Source of the DNA: Luteolibacter flavescens
Lineage (GTDB): Bacteria; Verrucomicrobiota; Verrucomicrobiia; Verrucomicrobiales; Akkermansiaceae
Assembly (NCBI RefSeq): GCF_025950085.1
Contig: NZ_JAPDDS010000005.1
Coordinates: forward strand, 1-64,000
DNA length: 64,000 nucleotides
Reading direction: 5' to 3'
Under the pieces are notes generated by a model that did no database searches, was not told the DNA's origin, and saw only the letters and a list, made by a program, of their open reading frames with translations. A program made the position numbers and the translations under genes. Shown here in pieces: positions 34,397-43,702 of this stretch; within the stretch, counting starts at the first letter, position 1, and the number at the start of each line of letters is the position of its first letter.

Positions 34397-34993
34397 TCAA
34401 GCGCGTGATTCCAGCCACGCGACCACGTTGGCCAAGGCGCGGCCGCGGTGGCTGAGGGAGTTTTTCACCTCCGCGCCGAGTTCCGCGAAGGTCCGGTCAT
34501 GGCCCTCCGGAGCGAAGAGCGGATCGTAGCCGAAGCCGCCCGCGCCATACGCCTCGCCGAAGATGCGTCCCTCCACGGTGCCGCTGAAGTCGCCGAGCAC
34601 CTGGCCGCCTTCCGCGAGGACCATGGTGCAGCGGAAGCGGGCGGAGCGATCGTCCTTGCCAGCCATCTCGTCCATCAGCCGGGCGTTGTTCTTCGGGTGA
34701 TTTCCCTCTTCTCCGCCATAACTGCTGGACCACACGCCGGGGGCTCCGCCGAGGGCGTCCACCTCCAGGCCGGAGTCATCCGAGAGGACCAGCCCGGGGA
34801 CGTGGCGGCTGATCGCGATGGCCTTCAGCGTGGCATTCTCCAGGAAGGTGGTGCCGGTCTCCTCGACAGCGGGCAGATCCGGGAAGTCATTGACGTCCAT
34901 GACCTGGTAGCGGTCGCCGAGGATCTCGCGGATTTCCTGCGTCTTGTGCGCGTTGCGGGTGGCGATGACCAGGATCGGCGGGTCGGAAGGCAT
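34397..34993 (-). CDS. rdgB: RdgB/HAM1 non-canonical purine NTP pyrophosphatase
   Basis: A 198-residue housekeeping enzyme that hydrolyses dITP, XTP and related NTPs to monophosphates. All hallmark motifs are present: VIATRNAHKTQEIREIL at the N-terminus (substrate phosphate binding), VLSDDSGLEVDALGGAPGV (catalytic acids), GFGYDPLFAPEG and SLSHRGRAL near the C-terminus. The length matches E. coli RdgB (197 aa). The ATG start is directly upstream of the conserved strand. It is cytoplasmic, and the last gene of its strand before the divergent thioredoxin-like gene 79 bp away. Confidence 0.95.
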   Translation of the reverse strand: MPSDPPILVIATRNAHKTQEIREILGDRYQVMDVNDFPDLPAVEETGTTFLENATLKAIAISRHVPGLVLSDDSGLEVDALGGAPGVWSSSYGGEEGNHPKNNARLMDEMAGKDDRSARFRCTMVLAEGGQVLGDFSGTVEGRIFGEAYGAGGFGYDPLFAPEGHDRTFAELGAEVKNSLSHRGRALANVVAWLESRA

Positions 34994-35072
34994 GGCCGTG
35001 GGTAGCGTTCTACCCGATCGGGGCCAAGAATTTTGAAATAATCGCCAGCGATGTTACGCCTATAGGCAAGCA

Positions 35073-35531
35073 ATGAAAGCCATCACCTACCTCGCCGCCT
35101 TCACCGTTGGTGCCGCCGCAATGGTCAGTTCCGCATTCTCAAAGGAGCTCGAGGGCTGGTCCACCGATCTCGAAAAGGCCTTCGCCCAGGCGAAGAAGGA
35201 AAAGAAGCCCGTGCTGGTCGAGTTCACCGGCTCGGACTGGTGCCCGCCGTGCATTGCGATGCGCAAGAACGTCTTCTCCAAGAAGGAGTTCGTGGATGCC
35301 GCCAGCAAGAATTTCATCCTCGTGGAGCTCGATTTCCCGAATGGCGACAAGGAGCTGAAGAAGAAGAACCAACCCCACTTCGAGAAGTACAAGATCGAGG
35401 GCTTCCCCACGGTCATCCTCTTCGATGCCGAGGGCAAGGAGTTCGACCGCTTCTTCGCCATTAAGTATCCGAAGACCGAGGCCTTCCTGAAGCACCTCGA
35501 CGAGGCGCTCGAGAAGAAGAAGCTCGATTGA
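35073..35531 (+). CDS. Exported thioredoxin-fold protein, CPPC active site
   Basis: A 152-residue protein with signal peptide (ITYLAAFTVGAAAMVSSAFS). The thioredoxin fold covers residues about 30-150. The active site is GSDWCPPC (Cys57, Cys60), a CPPC variant of the CGPC motif. The cis-proline segment GFPTVILFDAEG is present. It belongs to the DUF255/thioredoxin-7-like group with a YyaL-like opening (DLEKAFAQAKKEKKPVLVEFTG). It is likely a periplasmic oxidoreductase for cytochrome or envelope-protein thiols, which suits a genome rich in exported CxxCH proteins. It is followed by a terminator and then a paralogue. Confidence 0.9.
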   Translation: MKAITYLAAFTVGAAAMVSSAFSKELEGWSTDLEKAFAQAKKEKKPVLVEFTGSDWCPPCIAMRKNVFSKKEFVDAASKNFILVELDFPNGDKELKKKNQPHFEKYKIEGFPTVILFDAEGKEFDRFFAIKYPKTEAFLKHLDEALEKKKLD

Positions 35532-35572
35532 GCGACTGGTTTCATAGGAGTGAGCTGTTCATGGCAGCTCGG

Positions 35573-35607
35573 CCCCGCCCGGCGTGGTTGCCGGGACGGG
35601 GTTTTTT
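35573..35607 (+). terminator. Rho-independent terminator
   Basis: CCCCG-CCCGGC pairs with GCCGGG-A-CGGGG, giving an 11-bp stem with one bulge and a 6-nt loop. It is followed by six T residues. It lies 42 bp after the first thioredoxin-like gene, so the two thioredoxin-like genes are separate units or only partly cotranscribed. Confidence 0.9.
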
Positions 35608-35646
35608 CGTGGAATACCGGCGCGTGAGATGACGTCTTAGTCCCCG

Positions 35647-36126
35647 ATGAAAACGCTGCTCCGCTCGCTCGCCGTGCTCGCTGCCACCGCCTCGTTCGCC
35701 TTTGGCAGCGAGGGCTGGATGACCAATTGGGAAGAGGCCAAGGCGAAGGCCAAGGCCGAGAACAAGCCGATCCTGATCAATCTCACCGGCTCCGACTGGT
35801 GCGCCTGGTGCATCAAGATCGAGAAGGAAGTCTTCTCCTCGAAGGAGTTCCAGGAATTCGCCAAGGCGAATGTCATCATGATGGAAGCCGATTTCCCGCG
35901 GAAGAAGGACCTCGTGGAGAAGCAGCCGGCGGAGATCAAGAAGCAGAATGCCGAGCTGAAGAAGCAGTACCTCGCCGGTGGATACCCGACCGTCTGGCTG
36001 CTGGATGCCGAGGGCAAGAAGCTCTCCGAAGACCTCGGCGAACTGAAGGGCGGCACGAAGGCCTACATCGAGAAGCTGACCGAGCTGATCGCCAAGTCGA
36101 AGGAGGCCGAGGAAAAGGCCGAGTAA
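35647..36126 (+). CDS. Exported thioredoxin-fold protein, CAWC active site
   Basis: A 159-residue paralogue of the preceding gene. Signal peptide LLRSLAVLAATASFAFG, thioredoxin fold from about residue 25, active site GSDWCAWC (Cys52, Cys55), and cis-proline segment GGYPTVWLLDAEG. A Lys/Glu-rich insertion (VEKQPAEIKKQNAELKK) lies between the active site and the cis-proline. The two genes differ in the residues between the cysteines (PP versus AW), so redox potential or partner is expected to differ. It is likely periplasmic, the role being thiol reduction or cytochrome maturation. Confidence 0.9.
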   Translation: MKTLLRSLAVLAATASFAFGSEGWMTNWEEAKAKAKAENKPILINLTGSDWCAWCIKIEKEVFSSKEFQEFAKANVIMMEADFPRKKDLVEKQPAEIKKQNAELKKQYLAGGYPTVWLLDAEGKKLSEDLGELKGGTKAYIEKLTELIAKSKEAEEKAE

Positions 36127-36146
36127 GGCATGCGGACCGCCCGCGG

Positions 36147-36182
36147 GAGGCAGAGCGCAACAAACAGGTTGCACGCTGCCTC
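36147..36182. repeat. Imperfect 15-bp hairpin downstream of a thioredoxin-like gene
   Basis: GAGGCAG...GCAAC (36147-36161) and GTTGC...CTGCCTC (36168-36182) form a 15-bp stem with two mismatches and a 6-nt loop. No T-run follows, so it would be a stability or processing hairpin or a factor-dependent terminator. A second palindrome, TCCCC-AA-GGGGA, lies at 36191-36202. Confidence 0.5.
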
Positions 36183-36289
36183 TAACGGGTTCCCCAAGGG
36201 GACGGCGGGGTCAGGGGAAAGTCGCTGATTTTCAGAGTGGAGAGTGCGCCGTGCCATCCCGGCATATGCCCTGCGAAAGGATGGGCACG

Positions 36290-36781
36290 ATGAAAACCAC
36301 CACTCGCCCCAACCCCGAGGCCGCTTCCCTGCAGGACATCCTGACCCGCCTGAATGACTCCATCGACGGCTTCCGCCTGGCGGCCGATTTTTCGACGGAC
36401 TCCGCGTTCATCCGTCTCTGCGAGCGGTCTGCCGAGACCCGCGAGGCGATGGTGGAGGAACTCGCCGCCGTGATCGCCGAGTGCGGCATGGAGCCGTCCC
36501 TGGAAGGCAGCCGCGAGGCATCGGTCCACCGCGCGTGGATCCGTTTCGTCTGCCAGGTGCATCCGCAGTTCCGCAAGCGCCTGCGCGCCGAGTGCGAGCG
36601 CGGGGAGAAGGAATTCCAGCGCACGCTGGAAGGCCGGAATCGCCCCGCCGCCCGCAGCGAGCGCACTGGCAACATGCTGTCCGACCTCAGCGCCCACGTT
36701 GCTACCACGCTCTCTGCCCTGCGCCGCGTCGAGACCGCGTCCCGCACGAAGGCCCAGCCGCACTACGCCGCTGCCGCCTGA
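36290..36781 (+). CDS. DUF2383/PA2169-family four-helix-bundle protein
   Basis: The start MKTTTRPNPEAASL is chosen because an AAAGGA ribosome-binding site lies 6-7 bp upstream; in-frame ATGs further 5' lack one. The 163-residue protein is all-helical. LQDILTRLNDSIDGFRLAAD and FIRLCERSAETREAMVEELAAVI are the first two helices of the ferritin-like bundle of DUF2383 (PA2169 family). FRKRLRAECERGEKEFQRTL and the final Arg-rich helix complete it. Family members are often stress-related and lack known activity. A strong terminator follows. Confidence 0.85.
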   Translation: MKTTTRPNPEAASLQDILTRLNDSIDGFRLAADFSTDSAFIRLCERSAETREAMVEELAAVIAECGMEPSLEGSREASVHRAWIRFVCQVHPQFRKRLRAECERGEKEFQRTLEGRNRPAARSERTGNMLSDLSAHVATTLSALRRVETASRTKAQPHYAAAA

Positions 36782-36829
36782 TACGGAGCCCCATCACGCC
36801 GGTCGGCCCCCGCGCCCACCGTGAAAGCA

Positions 36830-36861
36830 CCCCGCCCGGCCACGGCCGCGGCGGGGTTTTT
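36830..36861 (+). terminator. Rho-independent terminator after the DUF2383 gene
   Basis: CCCCGCC and GGCGGGG form the outer stem, with inner CGGCC/GGCCG pairing, followed by TTTTT. It ends the DUF2383 transcript. It also shows that the in-frame ATG at 36821 of the next frame lies inside the terminator and is not the start of the ankyrin gene. Confidence 0.9.
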
Positions 36862-36907
36862 CTTTTCGCTTCCGGAGGATATTGCTTTCGGAGAAGAAGT
36901 TATCTGT

Positions 36908-38722
36908 ATGGACGATTTGCACGTGGCCGCTCGGGTGGGAGACCTTGATGAGATACAGCGGATACTCAATCAAGGGATGCAGGTAGATCATCGTGATTCC
37001 GAGGGCCACACGCCGCTGATGGCAGCATGTTTGAGCGATTCGGCAGGGGTCGAAGTGTTGGATCTTCTGGTGGATCGCGGAGCGGACGTGAATGCGCTCG
37101 TGATGAAAGCAGTGGCTGCGGTTCCAGATTTCCAAATGCCGGATATCGCTAACCTTGATTTGGATGAGGAGACGAGGGCTCTCCTCGAGGAGGCTAGGAA
37201 GATCACCGCCGGATACGTGAGCGTAGCAGATCAGGAGCATCCCGATGTGCTGTCTGTCGCTGTGGCTGACGCAAGCTTGGAGAAAATACAGCGTCTTACC
37301 GAGCTCGGAGCCAATCCGGCGTTTGCCTCGGCACATGGCTACACACCCGTGATGATGGCCATCTTCGCCGGGAGAATGGACGTTGTCGAATTGCTGGTAG
37401 GCGCGGGTTGGCCTGTCGATGGTCTTACGAGCCATGGGGAATCGGCACTGCGATTGTTTTCGCGAACCGCAGAATTCAAGGAGGTAAGAAGGTTGCTGGA
37501 TCTCGGGGCCGATCCGGATCCATTGGAGTGGGCACCGCTTCACAGGGCGGTCGCCTTGGGAACGATCGAAGAGGTTTGCGAGCTTGTGGACGGAGGTGCG
37601 GATATGGAAGTGGAGGATTACTGGGAGCGATCCGCATTCCTGCTGGCGGTGCACGCTGGTGACATCGGGAAGGCGGAGATGCTGCTTTCAAAAGGAGCAA
37701 ACAGGGATGCCAGAGGCCGCTGCCGTAGGACGGCGCTCCAATACCCCATGAACCATGACGACGCGGCGATGCTGCGTTGGCTGCTGGACCAGGGATTCTC
37801 ACCGGCGGTGAAGGATGGTTTTGGCCACACTCCGGTGATGGACGCGGTCGATCATTCAGCGGCAGATTGTTTCGAGATCCTCCTTGAGGCCGGTGCGGAC
37901 TGGGAGACGGGCAAGCATGAGGGCACGCGTCTTATCTCCGATGCGACCCACCCGAGGATCATCCAGCGCCTCCTCGATCTCGGCGAGAATCCCGCGCATC
38001 TGGAAAGGGAGGCCCTGCGCGAATGGATCGGTCTGGGAACCCGCGATGAATTGCAGGTCAGCCGGGCGGAGTATGACCAAGGTAGCTCGCGTCGATTTGG
38101 CACCGCAAATCCCGAGCGGATGAACGTGCCCTTCTGGAATGCCATGGTCCGCAACGGCTGGACCGGGTATCGGGCGGCGAAGCATTTTGGCGAGGACTCC
38201 ACCGACCGGGGAGATCCGGTTTGGTGTCATGATCGCCTTGGCACGTCGATCACCCCGCTGCCGGACGGTCGCTTCATCGAGATCGCTGGAGAGCACGAGG
38301 ACCACTACGACCCGGACTTCTGCATCTACAATGACGTGATCATCCACGACGGGAAAGGTGGCTTCGAGATCCTCGGCTACCCGGAGGAGGTCTTCCCGCC
38401 CACCGACTTCCATTCCGCGACGCTTGTCGGGGAGTGGATCTATGTGATCGGGAATCTCGGGTATCGGCGGACCCGCGAGGCATTCTCGGGCGAGACGCAG
38501 GTCTTCCGCTTCCATATTGGCAGCGGGGCGATGGAGCGGGTGGCCACGAGCGGGGAGTCGCCCGGCTGGATCCATTCCCATCAGGCGAAGCTGGGGGACG
38601 GATGCATCCGGGTTTTCCAAGGGAATGTCCTGGCAGCCGATGAGAGCGGGGAAATCACGAAGTCGTCACTCTCCGGTTCCTACTCGCTGGACCTCGCCAG
38701 GGCAGTCTGGACCCGGCGATGA
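36908..38722 (+). CDS. Ankyrin-repeat protein with kelch-like C-terminal region
   Basis: The start [18 protein letters not shown] begins the first ankyrin repeat; the upstream ATG is inside a terminator. The 604-residue protein carries about ten ankyrin repeats ([82 protein letters not shown]). From about 410 the character changes to beta strands with kelch/galactose-oxidase-like blocks ([40 protein letters not shown]). No signal peptide is seen, so it is probably cytoplasmic. The gene uses more AT-ending codons than its neighbours. It is likely a scaffold or sensor; no enzyme motif is seen. Confidence 0.8.
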   Translation: MDDLHVAARVGDLDEIQRILNQGMQVDHRDSEGHTPLMAACLSDSAGVEVLDLLVDRGADVNALVMKAVAAVPDFQMPDIANLDLDEETRALLEEARKITAGYVSVADQEHPDVLSVAVADASLEKIQRLTELGANPAFASAHGYTPVMMAIFAGRMDVVELLVGAGWPVDGLTSHGESALRLFSRTAEFKEVRRLLDLGADPDPLEWAPLHRAVALGTIEEVCELVDGGADMEVEDYWERSAFLLAVHAGDIGKAEMLLSKGANRDARGRCRRTALQYPMNHDDAAMLRWLLDQGFSPAVKDGFGHTPVMDAVDHSAADCFEILLEAGADWETGKHEGTRLISDATHPRIIQRLLDLGENPAHLEREALREWIGLGTRDELQVSRAEYDQGSSRRFGTANPERMNVPFWNAMVRNGWTGYRAAKHFGEDSTDRGDPVWCHDRLGTSITPLPDGRFIEIAGEHEDHYDPDFCIYNDVIIHDGKGGFEILGYPEEVFPPTDFHSATLVGEWIYVIGNLGYRRTREAFSGETQVFRFHIGSGAMERVATSGESPGWIHSHQAKLGDGCIRVFQGNVLAADESGEITKSSLSGSYSLDLARAVWTRR

Positions 38723-38783
38723 CCGGGACCCCGGGGTTTTCCTTTTCAAGATCAGCCGCTTTCGCCAATTTCCGCGCCCCGCC

Positions 38784-41495
38784 ATGTCTGACCGCCGCAA
38801 ACCGTTCCCCTTCGACCAGTTCGAGCCTGCCTGGCAGGACCGCTGGGACGCGGAGAAAACCTTCCGCACGCCGAATCCGGGCGATGCCGATTTCGACGCC
38901 ACGAAGCCGAAGTTCTACGTGCTCGATATGTTCCCGTATCCCTCCGGCAGCGGCCTCCACGTGGGCCACCCCGAGGGCTACACGGCCACGGACATCATCG
39001 GCCGGGCAAAGCGCCGGCAGGGCTACAATGTGCTGCACCCGATGGGCTGGGACTCCTTTGGCTTGCCCGCGGAGCAGTACGCGATCAAGACCGGCCAGCA
39101 CCCGGCGATCACGACCACGGCGAACATTGCCACCTTCAAGCGCCAGTTGAAGTCGCTGGGCTTTGGCTACGATTGGGACCGCGAGATCGCCACCACCGAT
39201 CCGGACTACGTGCGGTGGACCCAGTGGATCTTCCTGCAACTGTACTCGTCGTACTTCGACGAGGAGGCGGGCAAGGCGAAGCCGGTGGCCGAGCTGGAGG
39301 CGAAGGGCTGGACGCGCGAGCAGATCGATGCGGTGCGCCTGGCATTCGTCCACGAGGCCCCGGTGAATTGGTCGCCCGACCTCGGCACCGTGCTGGCAAA
39401 CGAGGAAGTCGAGGAGTGGCGCAGCAAGGGCCACATCGTGGAGCGCCGTCCGCTGCGCCAGTGGATGCTGCGCATCACGAAGTATGCCCAGCGCCTGATC
39501 GACGAGCTGGACCCGCTCGACTGGCCGGAAGGCATCAAGCTGCTGCAGAAGAACTGGATCGGCCGCAGCGAGGGTGCGGAGGTCGTCTTCACCGTGGCTG
39601 CGGCATCCCTGCCGCAAGCCTTGGAAATCACCGTTTTCACGACGCGTCCGGATACCTTGTTCGGTGCCACCTACATGGTGCTCGCACCGGAGCATCCGTA
39701 TGTCGCGGAGATCACCACCGCGGAGCAAAAGGCTGCGGTGGATGCCTACATCGCCGCCTGCGCTGCGAAGTCCGATCTTGAGCGCGGCGACCTGAACAAG
39801 GACAAGTCCGGTGTCTTCACCGGCGCGTATGCGACCAATCCCGTGAACGGCGAGCAGATCCCGGTGTGGATCGCCGACTACGTGATGATGGGCTACGGCA
39901 CCGGAGCGATCATGGCCGTGCCCGCGCATGACGAGCGTGACTTTGAGTTCGCGACCGAGTTTGGGCTGCCAATCAAGGCGGTTGTGAAGCCTGATCTGAA
40001 GTGGTTGGCCGCGAATGGCGGTCATCTTTGGGCAGAGGTGAAGGCAGGAGATGAGATCCTGAAATGGACTTTCACCGATTTGATCGAGGTTGCATCCAGC
40101 AAAGATCCTTCGCTGGCATCACAGGCTTTCGATTACTATGTGGCTCAATCGGCGAACTTCAGCACAGCTTTTGGCGATCATGGTGTCGCGATCCAATCGG
40201 ATTTCCTAGATGGTCTGACGACGGCGGAGGCCAAGGTGAAAATCATCGCGTGGCTGGAAGAGAAGGGCTTGGGCAAGCGCCGCGTGCAGTTCAAGCTGCG
40301 CGACTGGCTCTTTTCCCGACAGCGGTATTGGGGTGAGCCCTTCCCGCTGACTTGGAAGGATGGCCATCACTACGCGGTGCCGGATGCCGAGTTGCCATTG
40401 CTCGCGCCGCCGCTGGAGGACTACAAGCCGAGCGGCTCGCCCGAGCCGCTGCTGAGCAAGGCCCGCGAGTGGGTCGAGTTGCCGGACGGCTCCATCCGCG
40501 AGACGAATACCATGCCGCAGTGGGCCGGCTCCTGCTGGTACTACCTGCGCTACTGCGATCCTCGTAGAAGCGACCGCTTCATCTCGAAGGAAGCCGAGAG
40601 CTACTGGGGTGGCGGCGACAAGCCGGGCATGGTGGATCTCTACGTCGGAGGTACGGAACACGCCGTACTTCACCTGCTCTACGCCCGCTTCTGGCACAAG
40701 GTGCTGCACGATCTCGGCCACGTCTCGACCAACGAGCCGTTCCAAAAGCTGGTGAACCAGGGCCTGATCCTTGGCGAGGACGGGCAGAAGATGTCCAAGT
40801 CCCGCGGCAACGTGGTGAATCCGGACGACGTCGTGCGCGAGTACGGCGCGGATTCGCTGCGCCTGTACGAGATGTTCATGGGCCCGCTGGAGCAGGTGAA
40901 GCCATGGAGCATGAAGGGCGTCGAGGGCGTCTCACGCTTCCTGGCCCGCGTGTGGCGCGTCGCCTTCGAGGAAAACCAGGCAGGCGAGTGGGTCACGTCA
41001 TCGAAGATCCAGGACGTGCCCTGCACCGACAAGGCGCTGCTCAAGGTGGTCCACGAAACGATCAAGAAGGTCACCGACGACATCGCGAAGATGTCCTTCA
41101 ACACCGCGATCTCGCAGATGATGGTCTGCACGAATGCCTTCACGCAGGCCGAGGTGGTGCCGCTGAATGGATTCCGCCTGCTGCTGCACGTGCTGAATCC
41201 CTTCGCCCCGCACCTCACCGAGGAGATCCACTCGCGCCTGGGTGGGACCTCCCTGCTCGCCGATGCGGAGTGGCCGAAGCATGACGAAGCGGCGCTCGTC
41301 ACCGACGAGATCGAGCTGGTCGTGCAGGTGAATGGCAAGCTGCGTGACAAGGTCATCGTCGCGAAGGACGCCGACCAGGCCACCGTGGAAGCCGCCGCGC
41401 TCGCCTCCCCGCGGGTGAAGGAGCAGACGGATGGCAAGACGGTCCGCAAGGTGATCGTCGTGCCGGGCCGCCTCGTGAACATCGTCGCGAATTGA
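38784..41495 (+). CDS. leuS: Leucyl-tRNA synthetase
   Basis: A 903-residue class I aminoacyl-tRNA synthetase. The start [18 protein letters not shown] is right before the conserved FxPxxxE-xxWQxxW opening of bacterial LeuRS. The HIGH-type motif is [12 protein letters not shown] (residues 51-62). The CP1 editing domain is intact with [24 protein letters not shown] and [24 protein letters not shown] is present as [16 protein letters not shown] near residue 668. The C-terminal tRNA-binding helices and a final beta domain ([17 protein letters not shown]) are complete. An unusual AT-rich patch occurs at 39960-40230 within the editing/insert region. Confidence 0.98.
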   Translation: MSDRRKPFPFDQFEPAWQDRWDAEKTFRTPNPGDADFDATKPKFYVLDMFPYPSGSGLHVGHPEGYTATDIIGRAKRRQGYNVLHPMGWDSFGLPAEQYAIKTGQHPAITTTANIATFKRQLKSLGFGYDWDREIATTDPDYVRWTQWIFLQLYSSYFDEEAGKAKPVAELEAKGWTREQIDAVRLAFVHEAPVNWSPDLGTVLANEEVEEWRSKGHIVERRPLRQWMLRITKYAQRLIDELDPLDWPEGIKLLQKNWIGRSEGAEVVFTVAAASLPQALEITVFTTRPDTLFGATYMVLAPEHPYVAEITTAEQKAAVDAYIAACAAKSDLERGDLNKDKSGVFTGAYATNPVNGEQIPVWIADYVMMGYGTGAIMAVPAHDERDFEFATEFGLPIKAVVKPDLKWLAANGGHLWAEVKAGDEILKWTFTDLIEVASSKDPSLASQAFDYYVAQSANFSTAFGDHGVAIQSDFLDGLTTAEAKVKIIAWLEEKGLGKRRVQFKLRDWLFSRQRYWGEPFPLTWKDGHHYAVPDAELPLLAPPLEDYKPSGSPEPLLSKAREWVELPDGSIRETNTMPQWAGSCWYYLRYCDPRRSDRFISKEAESYWGGGDKPGMVDLYVGGTEHAVLHLLYARFWHKVLHDLGHVSTNEPFQKLVNQGLILGEDGQKMSKSRGNVVNPDDVVREYGADSLRLYEMFMGPLEQVKPWSMKGVEGVSRFLARVWRVAFEENQAGEWVTSSKIQDVPCTDKALLKVVHETIKKVTDDIAKMSFNTAISQMMVCTNAFTQAEVVPLNGFRLLLHVLNPFAPHLTEEIHSRLGGTSLLADAEWPKHDEAALVTDEIELVVQVNGKLRDKVIVAKDADQATVEAAALASPRVKEQTDGKTVRKVIVVPGRLVNIVAN

Positions 41496-41506
41496 TCCGC
41501 GAATCA

Positions 41507-41534
41507 CGGGAGCTGGACCAGCGTTCAGCTCCCG
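41507..41534. terminator. Bidirectional stem at the leuS 3' end
   Basis: CGGGAGCTG (41507-41515) and CAGCTCCCG (41526-41534) form a perfect 9-bp stem with a 10-nt loop. It sits between leuS and a convergent gene and includes the stop codon of that gene. No T-run follows, so termination may be weak or factor-assisted. Confidence 0.55.
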
Positions 41535-41908
41535 GTGATGGTCCGGTGCCACTCGTCCTCCTCGGGCGCGCCGGTGCCGGGGTCCTCGCGGCCGGTGATG
41601 ACCACCACCTTGCCGGTGAGGGATTCCATGAAGGTCATCACCTCGCCCGCCGTGCCGAAGACGAATTCGGCATGGCGCTCCTCCACCGGCAGGCGGACGA
41701 ACCAGTGGAGCGCTAGCCATTCCCCGGAGCGCCCCAGCAGGTGGTCCGCGGCCTTCATGGTCAGGTCGCCCGGCGCGTAGCCGGTCTGGACGATGACGTA
41801 GGGGCCGTGGGCATCGTGCGGCTGGATCTGCGAGGCCATCGCCAGCTTTGCCAGGCTGATCAGTCGGGCGGCCGAGGGATCATTCGTGAGAGCACGGGAA
41901 AGGGCCAT
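41525..41908 (-). CDS. Hypothetical protein, 127 aa
   Basis: A small cytoplasmic-type protein without signal peptide or membrane helix. The first half is helical (LSRALTNDPSAARLISLAKLAMASQI). The second half alternates strand and helix (GPYVIVQTGYAPGDLTMKAADHLLGRSGEWLALHWFVRLPV, then AEFVFGTAGEVMTFMESLTGKVVVITG). The family is not recognised. It converges on leuS and stands alone. Codon use matches the surrounding genes, so it is likely real. The function is unknown. Confidence 0.65.
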   Translation of the reverse strand: MALSRALTNDPSAARLISLAKLAMASQIQPHDAHGPYVIVQTGYAPGDLTMKAADHLLGRSGEWLALHWFVRLPVEERHAEFVFGTAGEVMTFMESLTGKVVVITGREDPGTGAPEEDEWHRTITGS

Positions 41909-42163
41909 GGCGGCGAGTCTAGGGAATCCTCACTTGCCCGGAAATGGCAAAGCGCCGCCCGGCATGTTAGGGCGTGGTGCCGTGGGCATGGCGTGTCTTT
42001 GCAAGGTCTTCCAGATGTGGCGATTGGTGCGAGGGGGCTTGGATGAAAGAGGACTGCGATTTTTCCGGGTGCGGCTTTCTCGGCAAGCGGTGCGGTCGTC
42101 TGCTGGCACGGTGGGTCCTTGTCGCGGCTTGCACCTGTCCCGCCAGTGGGACACGTTTCGTGC

Positions 42164-43690
42164 ATGCTAGCCCGTGTCATCACATGCCTCATCTCGGCGA
42201 CCGGCGTTCTCGCCGCCGCGCCGACGTTGCCGTTCAAGGCTGACTTCTCCGATTTTTCCTCCGCCACGTGGAAGACCCACGGCGGCGAGTGGTCCGCCGA
42301 GGGCGGTGAACTCCGCGTGAAGGGAGGCGCGGGGCCGAAGGCGCTGCTGGACGGGCTGGAGGCGGGGGACTTCGTGCTGGATGTGGAGGTGCGCGGCGAG
42401 AGCGACGGAGCGCAGGCGGGCATCGTCTTCCGCGCGGCGGACGTGGCCGATGGCGTGGACGCTTTTCGCGGCTACTACGCGGGCGTTAGCGCCGGGCGGA
42501 ATCTGGTCATGTGGGGTGCCACGGATCCGAAGTGGCGCACCATCGCGGCGAGGCCCGTGGAGGTGAAGCCAAAGCAGTGGTACTACCTGCGGCTGAAAGT
42601 GACGGGGAACAACACGAAGATCTACATCGATGAAAAGCCGATCACCGCGGAGACGTGGCCGGTCTTCGACGGCATCGATGCCGCTTTCGCAAAGGGCGGC
42701 ATCGCCCTGCGCGCGCTGGATGGCGATGCGTCTTTCCGGAACCTGAAGATCGCGACGTATCGTCCGGATGCGCTCGCCCGCAGCTACACGAATCCCGTGC
42801 AGGCGGGATGCGCGGACCCGATGGTCTTCCGCCACGAGGGGAAGTACTATGCTTATACGACTTACACGCCGGACTTCCCGCGCATGACCCGCGGCATCCG
42901 TCTCTACACGTCCACGGATCTGGTGGACTGGAAAGACGAGGGCTTCGCGCTGAAGAACGAGGACTCGTGGGGTCGCTCGCGTTTCTGGGCTCCCGATCTC
43001 GTGGAAAAGGACGGCACCTTCTACCTCTACTACGCCGCGGACGAGCGCATGTGCGTGGCCACGGCCAAGTCTCCGGCGGGTCCTTTCAAGCAGGAGAAGC
43101 AGCAGCCGATCGAGCCGGACAGCATCCGCATCGACGGCCACATCTTCACGGATGACGATGGCCAGCGCTACTTCTACTACGTGACCTTCAAGGAGGGGAA
43201 CGAGATCTGGGGCGGCAAGCTGAATGACGACATGGCGAGCGTGAACGTCTCCTCGCTGAAGATGATGGTGAAGCCGGACCAGCAGTGGGAGCGCCACCAG
43301 TGGCCGGTGACCGAGGGTGCCGAGATGCTGAAGCACAAGGGCACCTACTACCTCACCTACTCCGGCAGCCACTTCGAGAATCCGGAATACGCCGTGGGCT
43401 ACGCCACCTCGGACAGCCCGTTGGGCCCGTGGAAGAAGTATGAATTCAATCCCGTGATGAAATCGACCGCTTACGCACACGGAACTGCGCATCACTGCTT
43501 CACCAAGTCGCCCGACGGGAAGGAGACCTTCATCGTCTACCATCGCCATAGTACTTTGCAGAAGACCGAGCCGCGCGCTCTCTCGATCGACCGTGTCCGC
43601 TTCGTGCCGGATCCCGCCGGCGGCCCGGATATCCTCCAGATCCACGGCCCGACCTCCTCGCCCCAGCCGCTGCCTTCCGGCGCGCGGTGA
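42164..43690 (+). CDS. Exported glycoside hydrolase family 43 protein with N-terminal beta-sandwich
   Basis: The start MLARVITCLISATGVLAAAP gives a signal peptide. The 508-residue protein has two parts. Residues about 20-200 are a concanavalin/LamG-like sandwich (LPFKADFSDFSSATWKTHGGEW, AGIVFRAADVADGVDAFRGYY, KQWYYLRLKVTGNNTKIYID), possibly carbohydrate-binding. From about 212 the five-bladed GH43 propeller begins: GCADPMVFRHEGKYYAYTTY holds the catalytic base Asp near 216, WAPDLVEKDGTFYLYYAA follows, and VTEGAEMLKHKGTYYLTYSG holds the acid Glu near 384. Such enzymes cleave arabinosyl, xylosyl or related side chains in plant or algal polysaccharides. It precedes the RNA-repair pair by 12 bp. 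Confidence 0.92.
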   Translation: MLARVITCLISATGVLAAAPTLPFKADFSDFSSATWKTHGGEWSAEGGELRVKGGAGPKALLDGLEAGDFVLDVEVRGESDGAQAGIVFRAADVADGVDAFRGYYAGVSAGRNLVMWGATDPKWRTIAARPVEVKPKQWYYLRLKVTGNNTKIYIDEKPITAETWPVFDGIDAAFAKGGIALRALDGDASFRNLKIATYRPDALARSYTNPVQAGCADPMVFRHEGKYYAYTTYTPDFPRMTRGIRLYTSTDLVDWKDEGFALKNEDSWGRSRFWAPDLVEKDGTFYLYYAADERMCVATAKSPAGPFKQEKQQPIEPDSIRIDGHIFTDDDGQRYFYYVTFKEGNEIWGGKLNDDMASVNVSSLKMMVKPDQQWERHQWPVTEGAEMLKHKGTYYLTYSGSHFENPEYAVGYATSDSPLGPWKKYEFNPVMKSTAYAHGTAHHCFTKSPDGKETFIVYHRHSTLQKTEPRALSIDRVRFVPDPAGGPDILQIHGPTSSPQPLPSGAR

Positions 43691-43702
43691 CCCGTTCCGT
43701 CC

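Noticed and set aside
32641..34455. A 604-codon plus-strand frame
   Set aside because: It is antisense to the DUF3592 gene, has a composition of charged low-complexity sequence and matches no family.
35033..35066. Possible promoter TTGAAA ... TATAGG before the first thioredoxin-like gene
   Set aside because: The spacing is 22 bp, too long for a sigma-70 promoter, so it was not called.
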